Part shown: positions 13,257 through 21,989 of the stretch, one piece after another | How the letters are laid out: each line of letters begins with the position of its first letter | How positions within the stretch are numbered: position 1 is the first letter of the stretch | Source of the DNA: Ditylenchus dipsaci | Lineage: Eukaryota > Nematoda > Chromadorea > Rhabditida > Anguinidae | DNA length: 64,000 nucleotides | Reading direction: 5' to 3' | NCBI GenBank assembly: GCA_004194705.1 | Contig: SADC01000089.1 | Coordinates: 1-64,000, forward strand | Notes under the pieces: model-generated | Told to the model about the DNA's origin: nothing | What the model saw: only the letters and a program-made list of their open reading frames with translations | Database searches by the model: none | Translations under genes and position numbers: made by a program

Positions 13257-13648
13257 AGCACCAAGTTTTGTACATCAAAGGATGCCGCCTTTGTGCCCCA
13301 TACCTATTGGGCACTTTCAAAGAGAAGCCCATAGGTATAGGAGGGTGTTAAGCTCCGCCCCTTTTTGACCCATACCTATGGGCATGTTCGAAATATAGGT
13401 CAACAACAGCTGTTACATATTTCGCAATACTATTCGAAACAGCAAACAGCTGTTATAAATTTTGGCGGGAACAACTGACCTAGGTCAAACAGCCAGCACA
13501 GCCTGACACCAGACCTATGCAGTGCTCAATGTTTGGCGGGAATCGTGGCTTAAGTTATACGCTTGCTGAGCTGCTAACATTTTTGGCGGGAATGAAGTGG
13601 AGTGGGCGTGGCCTAAATCAAACCAGCCAATCAGCGCTCACCATTCTC
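13257..13648 (+). repeat. Left terminal inverted repeat
   Basis: Starts AGCACCAAGTTTTG and is the reverse complement of 32366-32737 over nearly its full length. It has about 46 extra bases here around the repeated TTTGGCGGGAAT. It contains several CAGCTGTT motifs and a CCAAT box within AACCAGCCAATCAGCG (13621-13636). Confidence 0.92.
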
Positions 13649-13687
13649 AGAGGTGACGACCACGAGGGAATCACCTTGGAAAGGGTA

Positions 13688-13700
13688 TATAAGAGCGAGA
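13688..13700 (+). promoter_or_regulatory. TATA-box promoter just inside the left end, for PolB
   Basis: GGGTATATAAGAGCGAG is a strong TATA box. It lies about 60 bp inside the CCAAT box of the terminal repeat and about 170 bp before the first PolB-like coding exon. The CCAAT copy in the right repeat lacks this TATA box, so the promoter is specific to the left end. Confidence 0.65.
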
Positions 13701-14292
13701 TTTTTGCCAGAGAGCTCATTGTTGTCTTTCCATACCTACTATTAGCTGCTCTTCTATTATTCTCTCTAGATGTTTCTTCTACTCAACCTTCTACTTCAGC
13801 TACTCTCCAGCCAGGAAGAGGACTCGATCTTCTTCACCTGATGCAGCGACCATCAAGAAGCCATGCGCACAATCGGAGGCAACATCACCACACCGGCTGC
13901 ATACATGGAAATCGCTTCATACCGCGATAGCAGGATGCGCTTATTTGGGCTCCATGGACACACCCGGGAGTTTGTTCTACAGAAGAACAATCAACATCCT
14001 GAGAGGAACCTCAAGGCCATGTTCACTGATGTTATTGCTACTCTCTACATGGAACATCCCTCAACGAAGCAGTTCCAGATAATCATCGATGCAGATGGAC
14101 TGGACAATAAGGTGGGGAATTAATTTTAAAATTTTACATCTTCTTCAAATACATCTTTTTATTTTTACATTTTTTTCATGGCATGATAACTTCTTTTAAA
14201 TTTATATAATGCAAAGCTTGTTTTTTTTAATGTTTTTACTTAGTCATCTTTCACCCTTCCAACTTTCTTTTTTTTTTTTCGGACCTCATATA

Positions 14293-14622
14293 GTGTACCA
14301 AAACTCTGCCCAATTTTTTATTTTTACTTGTAAAAAAAATGCCAACCCCGGCTGGGTACAAACTATGCCCAATTTTTTCTCACCATTTTACTTGCAAAGA
14401 AAAAGCCAAACCCGGCTGGGGTACTAAAACTATGCCCAATTTTTTCAATTTTTTACTTGTAAAAAAAAATGCCAAACCCGGCTGGGTACCGAAACTATGC
14501 CCAATTTTTTCATCATTTTTACTTGCAAAAAAAATGCCAAACCCCGGCTGGGGTACTAAACTCTGCCCAATTTTTTCAAATTTTTACTTGCAAAGAAAAA
14601 GCCAAACCCCGGCTGGGGTAAA
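14293..14622 (+). repeat. Five-unit tandem repeat in the first PolB intron
   Basis: Five units of about 62-68 bp, each with TATGCCCAATTTTTTC or CTCTGCCCAATTTTTT, then TTTACTTG, an A-run, and ending in GCCAAACCCCGGCTGGGG. The array lies inside the 588-bp intron 14112-14699. The open frames across it are repeat artefacts. Function is unknown; it could be a replication or enhancer element. Confidence 0.85.
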
Positions 14623-17239
14623 ACTTGCAATTTTTAGCAAAAAAAAAACCATGGCTTACTTGCCCAATTTCAATGTTTTCACTTTGATAACTATTTCAGA
14701 TAGTCATCCCTCCACGTCCTAGGGAGCAAAACACCCAGAAGCATAGTCGTGAGATTGCCCGTGTTGACCAGTCAGCACGCCAAGCAAATCTTATGTGGGG
14801 TGTGCTTCACGTCACTGCACTTCTTACTCTCCACAGCAAGGATCTGGCCTAAATTCAACCCCCTCACCCATGCACTATCGACGAGGATGGAAACCAGGTG
14901 CTATGGGTATCGACAACAAGTCCCGGCTTACGTCAATAATGATGACACTTACTGCCTATTCTATGCACTTGAATTGGCTAGGCTTTTCATGATCAGACAT
15001 CATTGGTGAGCTGAAGAAAAAAGCGAGCATGTTCGACTTATTTCGCCAAGTGTTTCTAAGCTTGCTGATCAAAGCTCTAACAGACTGCTGATTATGCTTT
15101 AAAGCTCATGAGAGATGCAAGATACCACTGAACCAAGCAGCATATGGAGTAGAACACATGGCGATGGTACAAGACTTTTTGATATAGAATACCCAGGTTA
15201 ATTTTTCTATTTGTCAATGTATTTTCATCGACCCTGACTTTTTTCTTATTATAGGAATGTACCGTGTTGTGGCCTTTGACACCAACCCACAGCTGCGTCC
15301 TTTCTTCAAAGGACCAAATGGTCGCAGATTTGAAGTGCCTGTATACCTAGACAATGGTCACTTTGACGGCCTGAAGAGGATCAACACATTTTTCCGAGTG
15401 CGAAACTACTGCGTTGATTGTGAAGGACCATATGACCGTGATGTTAAAGCACAAGCAAAGCTGTGTTTCCCGTTGTACTGTCTGTACTGGATGGGACCAG
15501 ACTACCCGTGCCAACCAGAACCTGGTGTCTTCCTAATATGCAAAGAGTGTAACCGCTCTTTCCGTAATATGCATTGCTACACCAATCATCAGCAAAACGG
15601 ACGATGTGACCTGTTCAAAGTGTGCGCGTTATGTCATGCAACATATAAGGTAAACTTTCTCAAAGTTGTATTCTGACAACATTTTTTCAGACAGAATGGT
15701 CAACACAGATGCTTTGAAGCAAGATGTAGGACATGCCATGTCAACCATGACAGAAATCGTGCATGTGCCATACAGCCTGTCATACGTCCAAAAAAGTGCC
15801 AGATGTGCGCATTGTATGCTGGGATGCTGAGACTATCAAGGTCAAGCAGCAGACGGCAGCATAGAACATGAAATTAACATGATCTCTGCAAGAGTGAGTT
15901 TTTTAATCAGTTTAAAAAATAACTTGTTGTTTTTAGGTCACATGTACAAGATGTGTTGGCGACCACAAACAAGGATGTGACATTTGTGGCAATGAGGAGC
16001 ATAAGATGTGGAGCGCAGCTGATGATGATCGGTTGTTCCAATCAATAAGTTCATCGATTGGATCATGACATCTTTCAATGGACGATATGACACCATAGCA
16101 TATGCACATTTTGGAGGTAAATTTCTCAAAATATATAATTAAAATTAAAAATATATTAAGGCCGATTCGACAACCACTTTGTGTTAACCGTCTCTACCAA
16201 GTTGGCATTCGACCAGAAGTCACAATGACTGGTGCAAGATCTTCGAAGCCACTGCAAGAAACGGGCAAGGATACAGCAGAGTCAAGTTCCGTGACTCATT
16301 CCTCTTGATGAACGTCAAACTTGATTCTCTGAAAAGCACATTTGGACTCAGTACTGAAAGCAAAGGAATCTTCCCACTTCTTCAATACTCGTGAGTTTGT
16401 TTTTTATCTCAAATTTTCATAAGTTATCAAAATAAATTTGTAGCTGAAAACTACAATGTCCACCTTGACCACCTACCTGAGAAGCACTACTATGGCTACG
16501 AGACCATGACTGTAGCTGCCAAGGAGAAGTTTGATGCATGGTATGAGTTGCACAAATGATCCCTTCTACTTGCCAGACGACCTCAAGTCTTACTGTGCCA
16601 ACGACACAGCCATTCTGCAAGAAGCCTTCCTGAAGATGAGAGAGATCTTCTTAACATCACAGATGGATATGATGTCCTTCAGGATGCATGCACCATAGCT
16701 GGTGTGTGCATGAAGCTCTACAAAGAAAGCAGTCTTGAAAAGGATCACCTCTACATTGTCCCAGAGAAGGGGTATGAGCGCAACGATCGCCAGTCTGCTA
16801 TTGCGATCAAGTGGATGGAGTGGGTATCCGAACAGCGAGGCATCAACATCCAACATGCTGGAAATGGAGGTGAGTTCAAAATAAAGACGACGATGGGCAG
16901 ATGCTTCAAGTTGGATGGCTACGATCTGGACAACCTCAAAGCATATGAATTCAACGGGTATGTTTTTTATTTTTAAATTTTCAGATTAATATGAATTAAT
17001 ATTTAGTTGCCATTACCATGGGTGCCCTAAATGCTACAAAAGAGGAGACAAACAACAGGCAAATTTCAAGTCAGCAGAAGAAAACTTGGCAATCACAGAG
17101 AAGAGACTTGCTGATCTTCGTACAAGCATAGAAGTGGAAACCATATGGGAATGCGAGCTTCATGCCATGCTGAAGGCTGATCCAGACATGGCTAAATGGT
17201 TCAAGAACCATGAGGAGAAAGGACCAATCAATCCTCATG

Positions 17240-17513
17240 ATGGTTGGTTATTTTTTTCAATAACAATATTCTTAAGTAGTTAAGCAACAAGTAGAGAATA
17301 TATTAGATTGAGTTAGAAATTAAAATGCATTATAAGATCAACATAAAAGTTCGATTCTTTAAAGATTGAGTTATAGTTTATTTTTATTACCAACACAATT
17401 GAAAAAAAGAAGTCCCTTGGGGCTTCAATGTATTAGGCACTCAAGATTTAATTATTTTAAACTTTAGGCATTTTAAAATAAGAATCAAATTAAAATAAGC
17501 CTGTTTTTTCTAG
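17240..17513 (+). other. 274-bp PolB intron
   Basis: This is the longest PolB intron after the first. It runs from a GTTGGTTA donor after CATGATG to a TTTTTTCTAG acceptor before GATTTTTCGGAGG. Removing it keeps the palm-domain frame. It is AT-rich with no other feature. Confidence 0.7.
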
Positions 17514-19121
17514 GATTTTTCGGAGGTAGGACAGGTCCTAGTGCTTTAATGGCCAAAGCCGGAAATGGAACTAAGATTTCTATGGCCGACATCGTCTCCC
17601 TCTACCCTATGTCATGCACACAACAGAGTACCCTGTTGGGACACCTGACATCGTCCACCCCAAAGAACAGGAAGTCTTATGGACAAAACCAGAAGACTTT
17701 GCTCCATACAAAGGCATCTTCAAAGTCCGGATTCTACCGCCAAAAACCTCAAACTTCCTGTACTTCCAAGAAGAACAGAAGAAGGTCTATTGTTCAACTT
17801 GTGTGGGAAGTGTGCCGAAAACTTCCGCAACCTCAGCAAGAAGTCAGATCTCAAATGTACTCACACAGACGAGCAGCGCAAATACACAGCTACAACAACA
17901 CATATTGAGCTGGCTGAAGCTTTGAGGCAAGGATATGTGGTTGACAGGGTCTACCGCATATGGAACTATAAGAATTGGGATGCCAACATCTTCAAGGACT
18001 ACATTGGCAAATTCCTGAAGATCAAGGTGGAAGCTTCAGGATGGCCAGACAGATGCAAAGACAGGCCGACAGATGATGCAACAACATTGCAGCGCAAGGA
18101 GTCTAATCGCAAGAAGTTTGTGAAGGAGTACAAGAAGCACTACGATATCACCATCGACCCGGACAACGTGATCAAGAATCCAGGAATGAGAGCAGTGGCT
18201 AAGCTCTGTCTTAATTCCTTGTGGTAAGTTTTTTTTGTGTTTTGCTTAAATTTACACCCATGAATTTTGATTACAGGGGCAAATTCTCTATGAGAAACGA
18301 CTTGGCCAAAACTGAGATCATTATTGAGCCTGCAAGATTCCATGAGCTGATGATGGACCACAAGATCGAAGTCAGTCTCATCACTCCCTGCCAACAACAT
18401 GATCAGAGTGAGCTACCGACAAAGACTGACTTTATCCAGGAGCACTCTTCATCCAATTCTGTGATCTCCATGTGGACAACTAGTGCAGCTAGACTCAAGC
18501 TGTACTCTTACATGAGGCAAGTGGATGATGCACCAGGATGCAGACTTCTGTATACAGTAAGTTTTTTTCATAACTTGTGAATTTGAAAAAATCTTTATTA
18601 ATTAATTATAGGACACAGATTCTGTCATCTATGAGCATCCAGATGGCCAAAATCCTTTGACTACTGGTGAACACCTTGGTGAGATGAGCATGGAGTACAC
18701 GGACTATGCAATAGAAGAGTATGTCTGTGGAGGCCCAAACAATATGCTCTGAAGATGAGGCATCTTGAAACTGGTGAGATTCGCGAAGTGATCAAAGTCC
18801 GTGGAATCACTTTGGATGGAAAGCGAGGAGCAGTTTAACTTTGAAAAGTTCAAAGAATTAGTAGAAAACTTTGGTGATGATTGTTGTATAGAATTTGTTT
18901 ATAATAAGTTTGGCCCAACTAGGGATTCTAGAATTGTTGAGAGTATTATGTGTAAAAAGTATAGATGTGTTTGTAATAAGGGTCTTATTGACTCATTGTG
19001 GAATGTTTTGCCTTTTGGCTATGTTTTAGATTAATAAAAAAATTCAAAACTTATCTTTTGGCTTCATCTATTTGTTTATTCGAATAATTACCTTTTAATT
19101 AATTTCATACATTTACTAATT

Positions 19122-19460
19122 ATGAGTTTAGTTATGTCTCTATCTTCTTCATCATCCATGCAAACACTTCATCTTGCTCCTTGTTCAAGAATAATGGTTT
19201 GTTTGTCTCGTTTTTTCGTTACAAACTTTAGCTAATCATCATTTTTAGATTACCAGATCGTCATTCAAGTCTTTTGTGACAATGCTAGAAGAAGAGTGCT
19301 CCTATTCACGCCAACTCAGAAAGTCTAGACACAACTTTAGCTTCGACATCAAACAAGAAGTCCAATTGAGCGAGAATCCAACATTCTTGCTATATTTTGC
19401 TTCATCACTACTCCCAAAAAGTTCAACACCATAATCAGAAACAACACGAGCTGCCTTATC
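19122..19460 (+). pseudogene. Possible degraded 5' exons of the RING gene
   Basis: An ATG at 19122 opens a short Ser-rich segment, followed by a possible intron (about 19197-19249, GTTTGT...TTTTTAG). Downstream coding-like segments in shifting frames continue to an in-frame TAA at 19461. The frame after that stop runs without interruption into the RING-H2 domain. One explanation is a longer RING protein whose 5' part has decayed; another is unrelated non-coding DNA. Evidence is weak. Confidence 0.35.
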
Positions 19461-19463
19461 TAA

Positions 19464-19886
19464 TATAAAGTCACTATTGACTCGCCATATTATACTGACC
19501 CGATTATTTATAAATCAGATGTTAAACATTTTGATTGTCTTGCTTTTTATAATCTCTTGTATCATAAAGATCATTTTATAAATTTTGAAAAATGTCCTCT
19601 TTTTGGTGAACCCTTCACAATTAAATTTGTATTGTCTTATAAATGTGAAAACTTGTTAAATATGGATCGATGGATGTTAAGATGTTCTGCTGTCAATTTA
19701 ACATTGGATACTTCTTGCGCTGTTTGTATTGATGATTTTGAACTTGACATGTCTATTTGTAAATTAAAATGTGGACATTCATTTCATTTCAAATGTATTG
19801 AGGGATGGTTAGCTGTTGCTAAAACATGCCCAGTGTGTAGATCTCGTGTAATAGGTCATGATTATTTTCTTCCAGTAAATAAATAA
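19464..19886 (+). CDS. RING-H2 finger protein, probable E3 ubiquitin ligase
   Basis: The C-terminal half carries a complete C3H2C3 RING-H2 domain: CAVCIDDFE, then CKLKCGHSFHFKCIEGW, then CPVCRSR. RING-H2 domains recruit ubiquitin-conjugating enzymes. The open frame extends left to 19464 with no ATG before about 19662, so the true start is unclear; an upstream exon or initiation at the MDRWM methionine are both possible. The frame lies between the PolB end and the convergent PAZ gene, and an AATAAA signal overlaps its stop. RING proteins are common cargo of large DNA viruses, where they redirect host protein turnover; that role here is inference. Confidence 0.8.
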   Translation, partial: YKVTIDSPYYTDPIIYKSDVKHFDCLAFYNLLYHKDHFINFEKCPLFGEPFTIKFVLSYKCENLLNMDRWMLRCSAVNLTLDTSCAVCIDDFELDMSICKLKCGHSFHFKCIEGWLAVAKTCPVCRSRVIGHDYFLPVNK

Positions 19887-19939
19887 TTTATTTTTTCATT
19901 CAATTATTTACAACAACAATTACAACAATTGACATAAAA

Positions 19940-19951
19940 TATACAAGTTTA
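19940..19951 (-). terminator. Polyadenylation signal after the PAZ gene
   Basis: On the minus strand, AATAAA lies just downstream of the PAZ stop codon (within GTAATAAACTTG). The RING gene converging from the left also has AATAAA at its stop, so the two transcripts end back to back. Confidence 0.5.
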
Positions 19952-20341
19952 TTACAAGTAGAGTTGATTTTTAGGTCTAGGTCCTTTTTTATAACAATTA
20001 ATAAGCTCTATAGGCCAGTAATTAATATGTCCATTCGATCCTTTCTCGGCAATACATGGTAAATTAGGATACTGTAGACGAATTCCTCTCTTCTGTAGCA
20101 TATATTGTTGAACCGTGATTTTCTTGTAACCTCCAAGAGCAAATGTTTTATTAGCTCCAAAGAGAGAAAATCCATCAAAGTTAATAGTTTGGTTCTGTTT
20201 TAGATGAGTAGTCACGAGACAGCACTTCGTGCTGATATGATCACATAAGAGTAGCAAATTCTGATAGTCTGCTAGCGAATCAGGCATGTGAGCAGGGCAG
20301 CATTCGAGAATTTTACAAATCTCAACAATTAGGCAAGACAT
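19952..20341 (-). CDS. Stand-alone PAZ-domain protein
   Basis: The 129-residue product aligns from end to end with the linker and PAZ region of Argonaute proteins: KTFALGG, then ITVQQYM, then RLQYPNLPCI, then INYWPIELIN, in Argonaute order and spacing. PAZ domains bind the 3' end of small RNAs. The protein has no N, MID or PIWI domain and no room for one: it stops at 19952 just before a polyadenylation signal, and begins 30 bp after the TBP gene. The tyrosine of QYM is kept, but the usual QYF and following KY aromatics are replaced by M and R, so end binding may be altered. It is the third gene of a leftward unit with TBP. A decoy or inhibitor of host small-RNA silencing is plausible but inferred. 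Homology comes from pattern recognition, not a search. Confidence 0.85.
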   Translation of the reverse strand: MSCLIVEICKILECCPAHMPDSLADYQNLLLLCDHISTKCCLVTTHLKQNQTINFDGFSLFGANKTFALGGYKKITVQQYMLQKRGIRLQYPNLPCIAEKGSNGHINYWPIELINCYKKGPRPKNQLYL

Positions 20342-20370
20342 CTTTGTGAAGTTGACAAGTATTGTAATAT

Positions 20371-21171
20371 TTACTTATATAGTGCTGCGGCTAGAAGTTT
20401 AGGATACAACAAAGTGTAAGCCTTATTTATATGCTCTTGCGTCTTTGCACCAGTTATGACTACCTTAAATAGACAATTTATATCCATGACAGATTATGAA
20501 AATTACCTTTCCACTAGCAAAAACTAGCATTGTAACCTTTGGTTGAATCACCCTGTAAGAGAGACCTGGGAATAATTCTGCTTCATATGTACAACATTGA
20601 CGATTCAGCTTAGCCATTGTGTTCAAATCAATTTTTATTTTAGCATCAACAGAGCCAACCATATCTAGAAAACTTAGGCTTTCAGGCATTAGACTTAGAC
20701 TTTAACATTACTTTGAACTTTGAAATCTTGTAACATGGCATCAAATCCAGCATTTTTAATACTTTCCACAAACATCAAGGCTGCCTCGTAAGAGTCTTTT
20801 ATTGATTTAGCTCCTGCAATAACCATCTTTCCTGTTTTAAATATAAGTGCGGTCGTCTTTGGATAGGATAGCTTAAAAATGATAGCACTGAATTTATGAG
20901 GTTTGTAGACAGAACCATGAAGATTAGAAGCTAGTATTTTCATATTGATTTCTTTGCAGAGGTAGCATGTAGAGACAATATTTTGAATACTGGGCATACA
21001 GGGTGGCGTAGCGAGAATTTCAGTAATTTTAGAATACAGATTGTCACCAGAATCTTGAATTAGAGGGCTATAAGGCACATTCAGAGGAGAAAAACATGTA
21101 GGCGAAGGTGATTTACTCTTATGATCAGGAAAAAAGTCACAAGACCAGTCTTGTAAACATTCAAAATCCAT
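20371..21171 (-). CDS. tbp: TATA-binding protein, complete, two short introns
   Basis: Exons 20712-21171, 20507-20664 and 20371-20463; introns 20665-20711 (47 bp) and 20464-20506 (43 bp), both GT...AG. The spliced product is 236 residues. It has a Ser/Pro-rich N-terminus of about 60 residues followed by both TBP lobes: SIQNIVST and PKTTALIFKTGKM in the first, EAELFPGLSYR and MLVFASGK in the second. The four phenylalanines that kink TATA DNA in known TBPs are all present. Removing the introns restores the TBP signature across both junctions, which strongly supports the gene model. The start ATG at 21171 overlaps the stop of the upstream 115-residue gene (TGATG). It may redirect RNA polymerase II to the element's own TATA promoters; that role is inferred. 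Confidence 0.94.
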
Positions 21172-21518
21172 CAATCAGGTAAATTTGGCAGAATAAAACT
21201 GGTGTTATCTGTAAAGTCGATATTACCAACAATTTGCTGTCTAGTATTGAACCCGAAACACCTATAAGTATAATTAATATCACGCACGATGACAATAATG
21301 ACATTCTTAGAGTTAAATTTCATTGCTTGTTTGAGCGGAATATCAAACCTTTGTTTGAAATAATTGCATCCAACTTCAATATTATTGTTAGAAACAAAGA
21401 AACCAAAGTCGAGACGTGTTTTATCTATTTTGTCATACTTATAAAAATTTTGATCAAAGTACGAGGATGGCTTGATGACAAGACCATCCTTTGAAAACTC
21501 AAAAACTAGCTTAGCCAT
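21171..21518 (-). CDS. Unknown 115-residue protein, first gene of the TBP-PAZ unit
   Basis: Intact ATG-to-stop frame beginning MAKLVFEFSKDGLVIKPSSY and ending FILPNLPD. It is rich in aromatic and beta-branched residues, with no signal peptide, membrane segment or zinc ligands, so it is probably a small soluble beta-rich protein. Its stop overlaps the TBP start by one base (TGATG), a spacing that would allow reinitiation. The promoter is likely the TATATATA at about 21542-21552, just upstream. I do not recognise the family. Given its neighbours, a transcription or silencing-related function is possible but unproven. Confidence 0.7.
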   Translation of the reverse strand: MAKLVFEFSKDGLVIKPSSYFDQNFYKYDKIDKTRLDFGFFVSNNNIEVGCNYFKQRFDIPLKQAMKFNSKNVIIVIVRDINYTYRCFGFNTRQQIVGNIDFTDNTSFILPNLPD

Positions 21519-21534
21519 TAAAGCGAATTATATT

Positions 21535-21556
21535 TTTTATACATATATATAGTAAA
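21535..21556 (-). promoter_or_regulatory. TATA-type promoter for the leftward unit
   Basis: Read leftward, CTATATATATGTATAAAAAATAT lies 20-35 bases before the ATG at 21518. It pairs with a second TATA stretch on the right side of the same spacer, giving a divergent promoter. Confidence 0.55.
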
Positions 21557-21558
21557 TA

Positions 21559-21574
21559 GGTATGAGCTCATACC
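21559..21574. promoter_or_regulatory. Perfect 16-bp palindrome GGTATGAGCTCATACC
   Basis: The two half-sites are exact inverted copies of CTCATACC, the same octamer that occurs twice in each unit of the adjacent tandem repeat array. It sits next to the leftward TATA box. This is the typical form of a dimer-binding operator. Confidence 0.7.
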
Positions 21575-21633
21575 GATTTGCCCATGGTCATGCAAAAATT
21601 AGGCCACATGTGAAAAAAAACACGAGTGTACCT

Positions 21634-21915
21634 TAACTCATGCCGAAAACTCATACCACTTTTACTTATTATCTATAAATTACATGCGTGCACCCCTAAC
21701 TCATACCGAAAACTCATACCACTTTTACTTATTATCTATAAATTACATGCGTGTACCCCTAACTCATACCGAAAACTCATACCACTTTTACATTTCACTA
21801 TAAATACATGCGTGTACCCCTAACTCATACCGAAAACTCATACCACTTTTACATTTCACTAATGAAATACATGCGTGTACCCCTAACTCATACCGAAAAC
21901 TCATACCACTTTTCA
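21634..21915. repeat. Five 61-63-bp repeats in the divergent promoter spacer
   Basis: Units begin TAACTCATACCGAAAACTCATACC at 21634 (one mismatch), 21697, 21760, 21821 and 21884. Each holds two CTCATACC octamers 14 bp apart, then CTTTTAC and a CATGCGTGTACCCC tail. The array lies between the leftward TBP unit and the rightward capsid cluster. Candidate enhancer, operator array or replication origin. The open frame through it is an artefact. Confidence 0.9.
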
Positions 21916-21953
21916 TGAAAGAAGCACCAAGGGACTTCTTTTTTTTATGCTGT

Positions 21954-21966
21954 GTGTATATATATG
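21954..21966 (+). promoter_or_regulatory. TATA-type promoter for the capsid cluster
   Basis: GTGTATATATATGAAG lies about 25-35 bases before the ATPase ATG at 21990. The following genes have almost no spacing up to 28943, so this may drive a polycistronic late transcript. Confidence 0.5.
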
Positions 21967-21989
21967 AAGAATATTAAAATTGAATAATT

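Larger units (their letters stand above)
13863..19034 (+). pseudogene. polB: Protein-primed DNA polymerase B, intron-rich and frameshifted
   Basis: Polinton DNA polymerase, which copies the element using a protein primer. The parts appear in the expected order across three frames: an N-terminal segment (13863-14111); a Cys/His cluster (about 15410-15990); exonuclease motifs WDAET (about 15825) and FDNHF (about 16165); polymerase motif A DIVSLYP (about 17588); motif B with KLCLNSLW|GKF across an intron (about 18202-18290); and motif C DTDS (about 18613). The C-terminus ends PFGYVLD at 19034. Introns with clear GT...AG ends include 14112-14699, 15650-15690 and others near 15200, 15895, 16115, 16390, 16960, 17240, 18224 and 18556. 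Between splice sites the frame changes at least ten times (for example near 14857, 15095, 16180, 16235, 17605, 18745, 18815), so it is read as a pseudogene. Base composition drops sharply near 18830. Confidence 0.9.

Noticed and set aside
13517..13930. 137-codon frame at the left end of the Polinton
   Set aside because: It runs through the terminal repeat, TATA box and leader in a frame different from PolB; the PolB-like segment lies in another frame.
14209..14722. Open frames with repeated PNFF and KPGW blocks
   Set aside because: They translate the intronic tandem repeat array of PolB.
20465..20689. Separate small gene encoding only the second TBP lobe
   Set aside because: Two GT...AG introns of 47 and 43 bp join it perfectly to the first lobe and to a third exon, so one TBP gene explains the data better.
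21626..21823. Repeated YRKLIPLLLIIYKL peptide frame
   Set aside because: It is the translation of the 63-bp repeats in the promoter spacer.
21634..21915. CRISPR-like array
   Set aside because: The units are contiguous and nearly identical with no variable spacers, and this is eukaryotic DNA.
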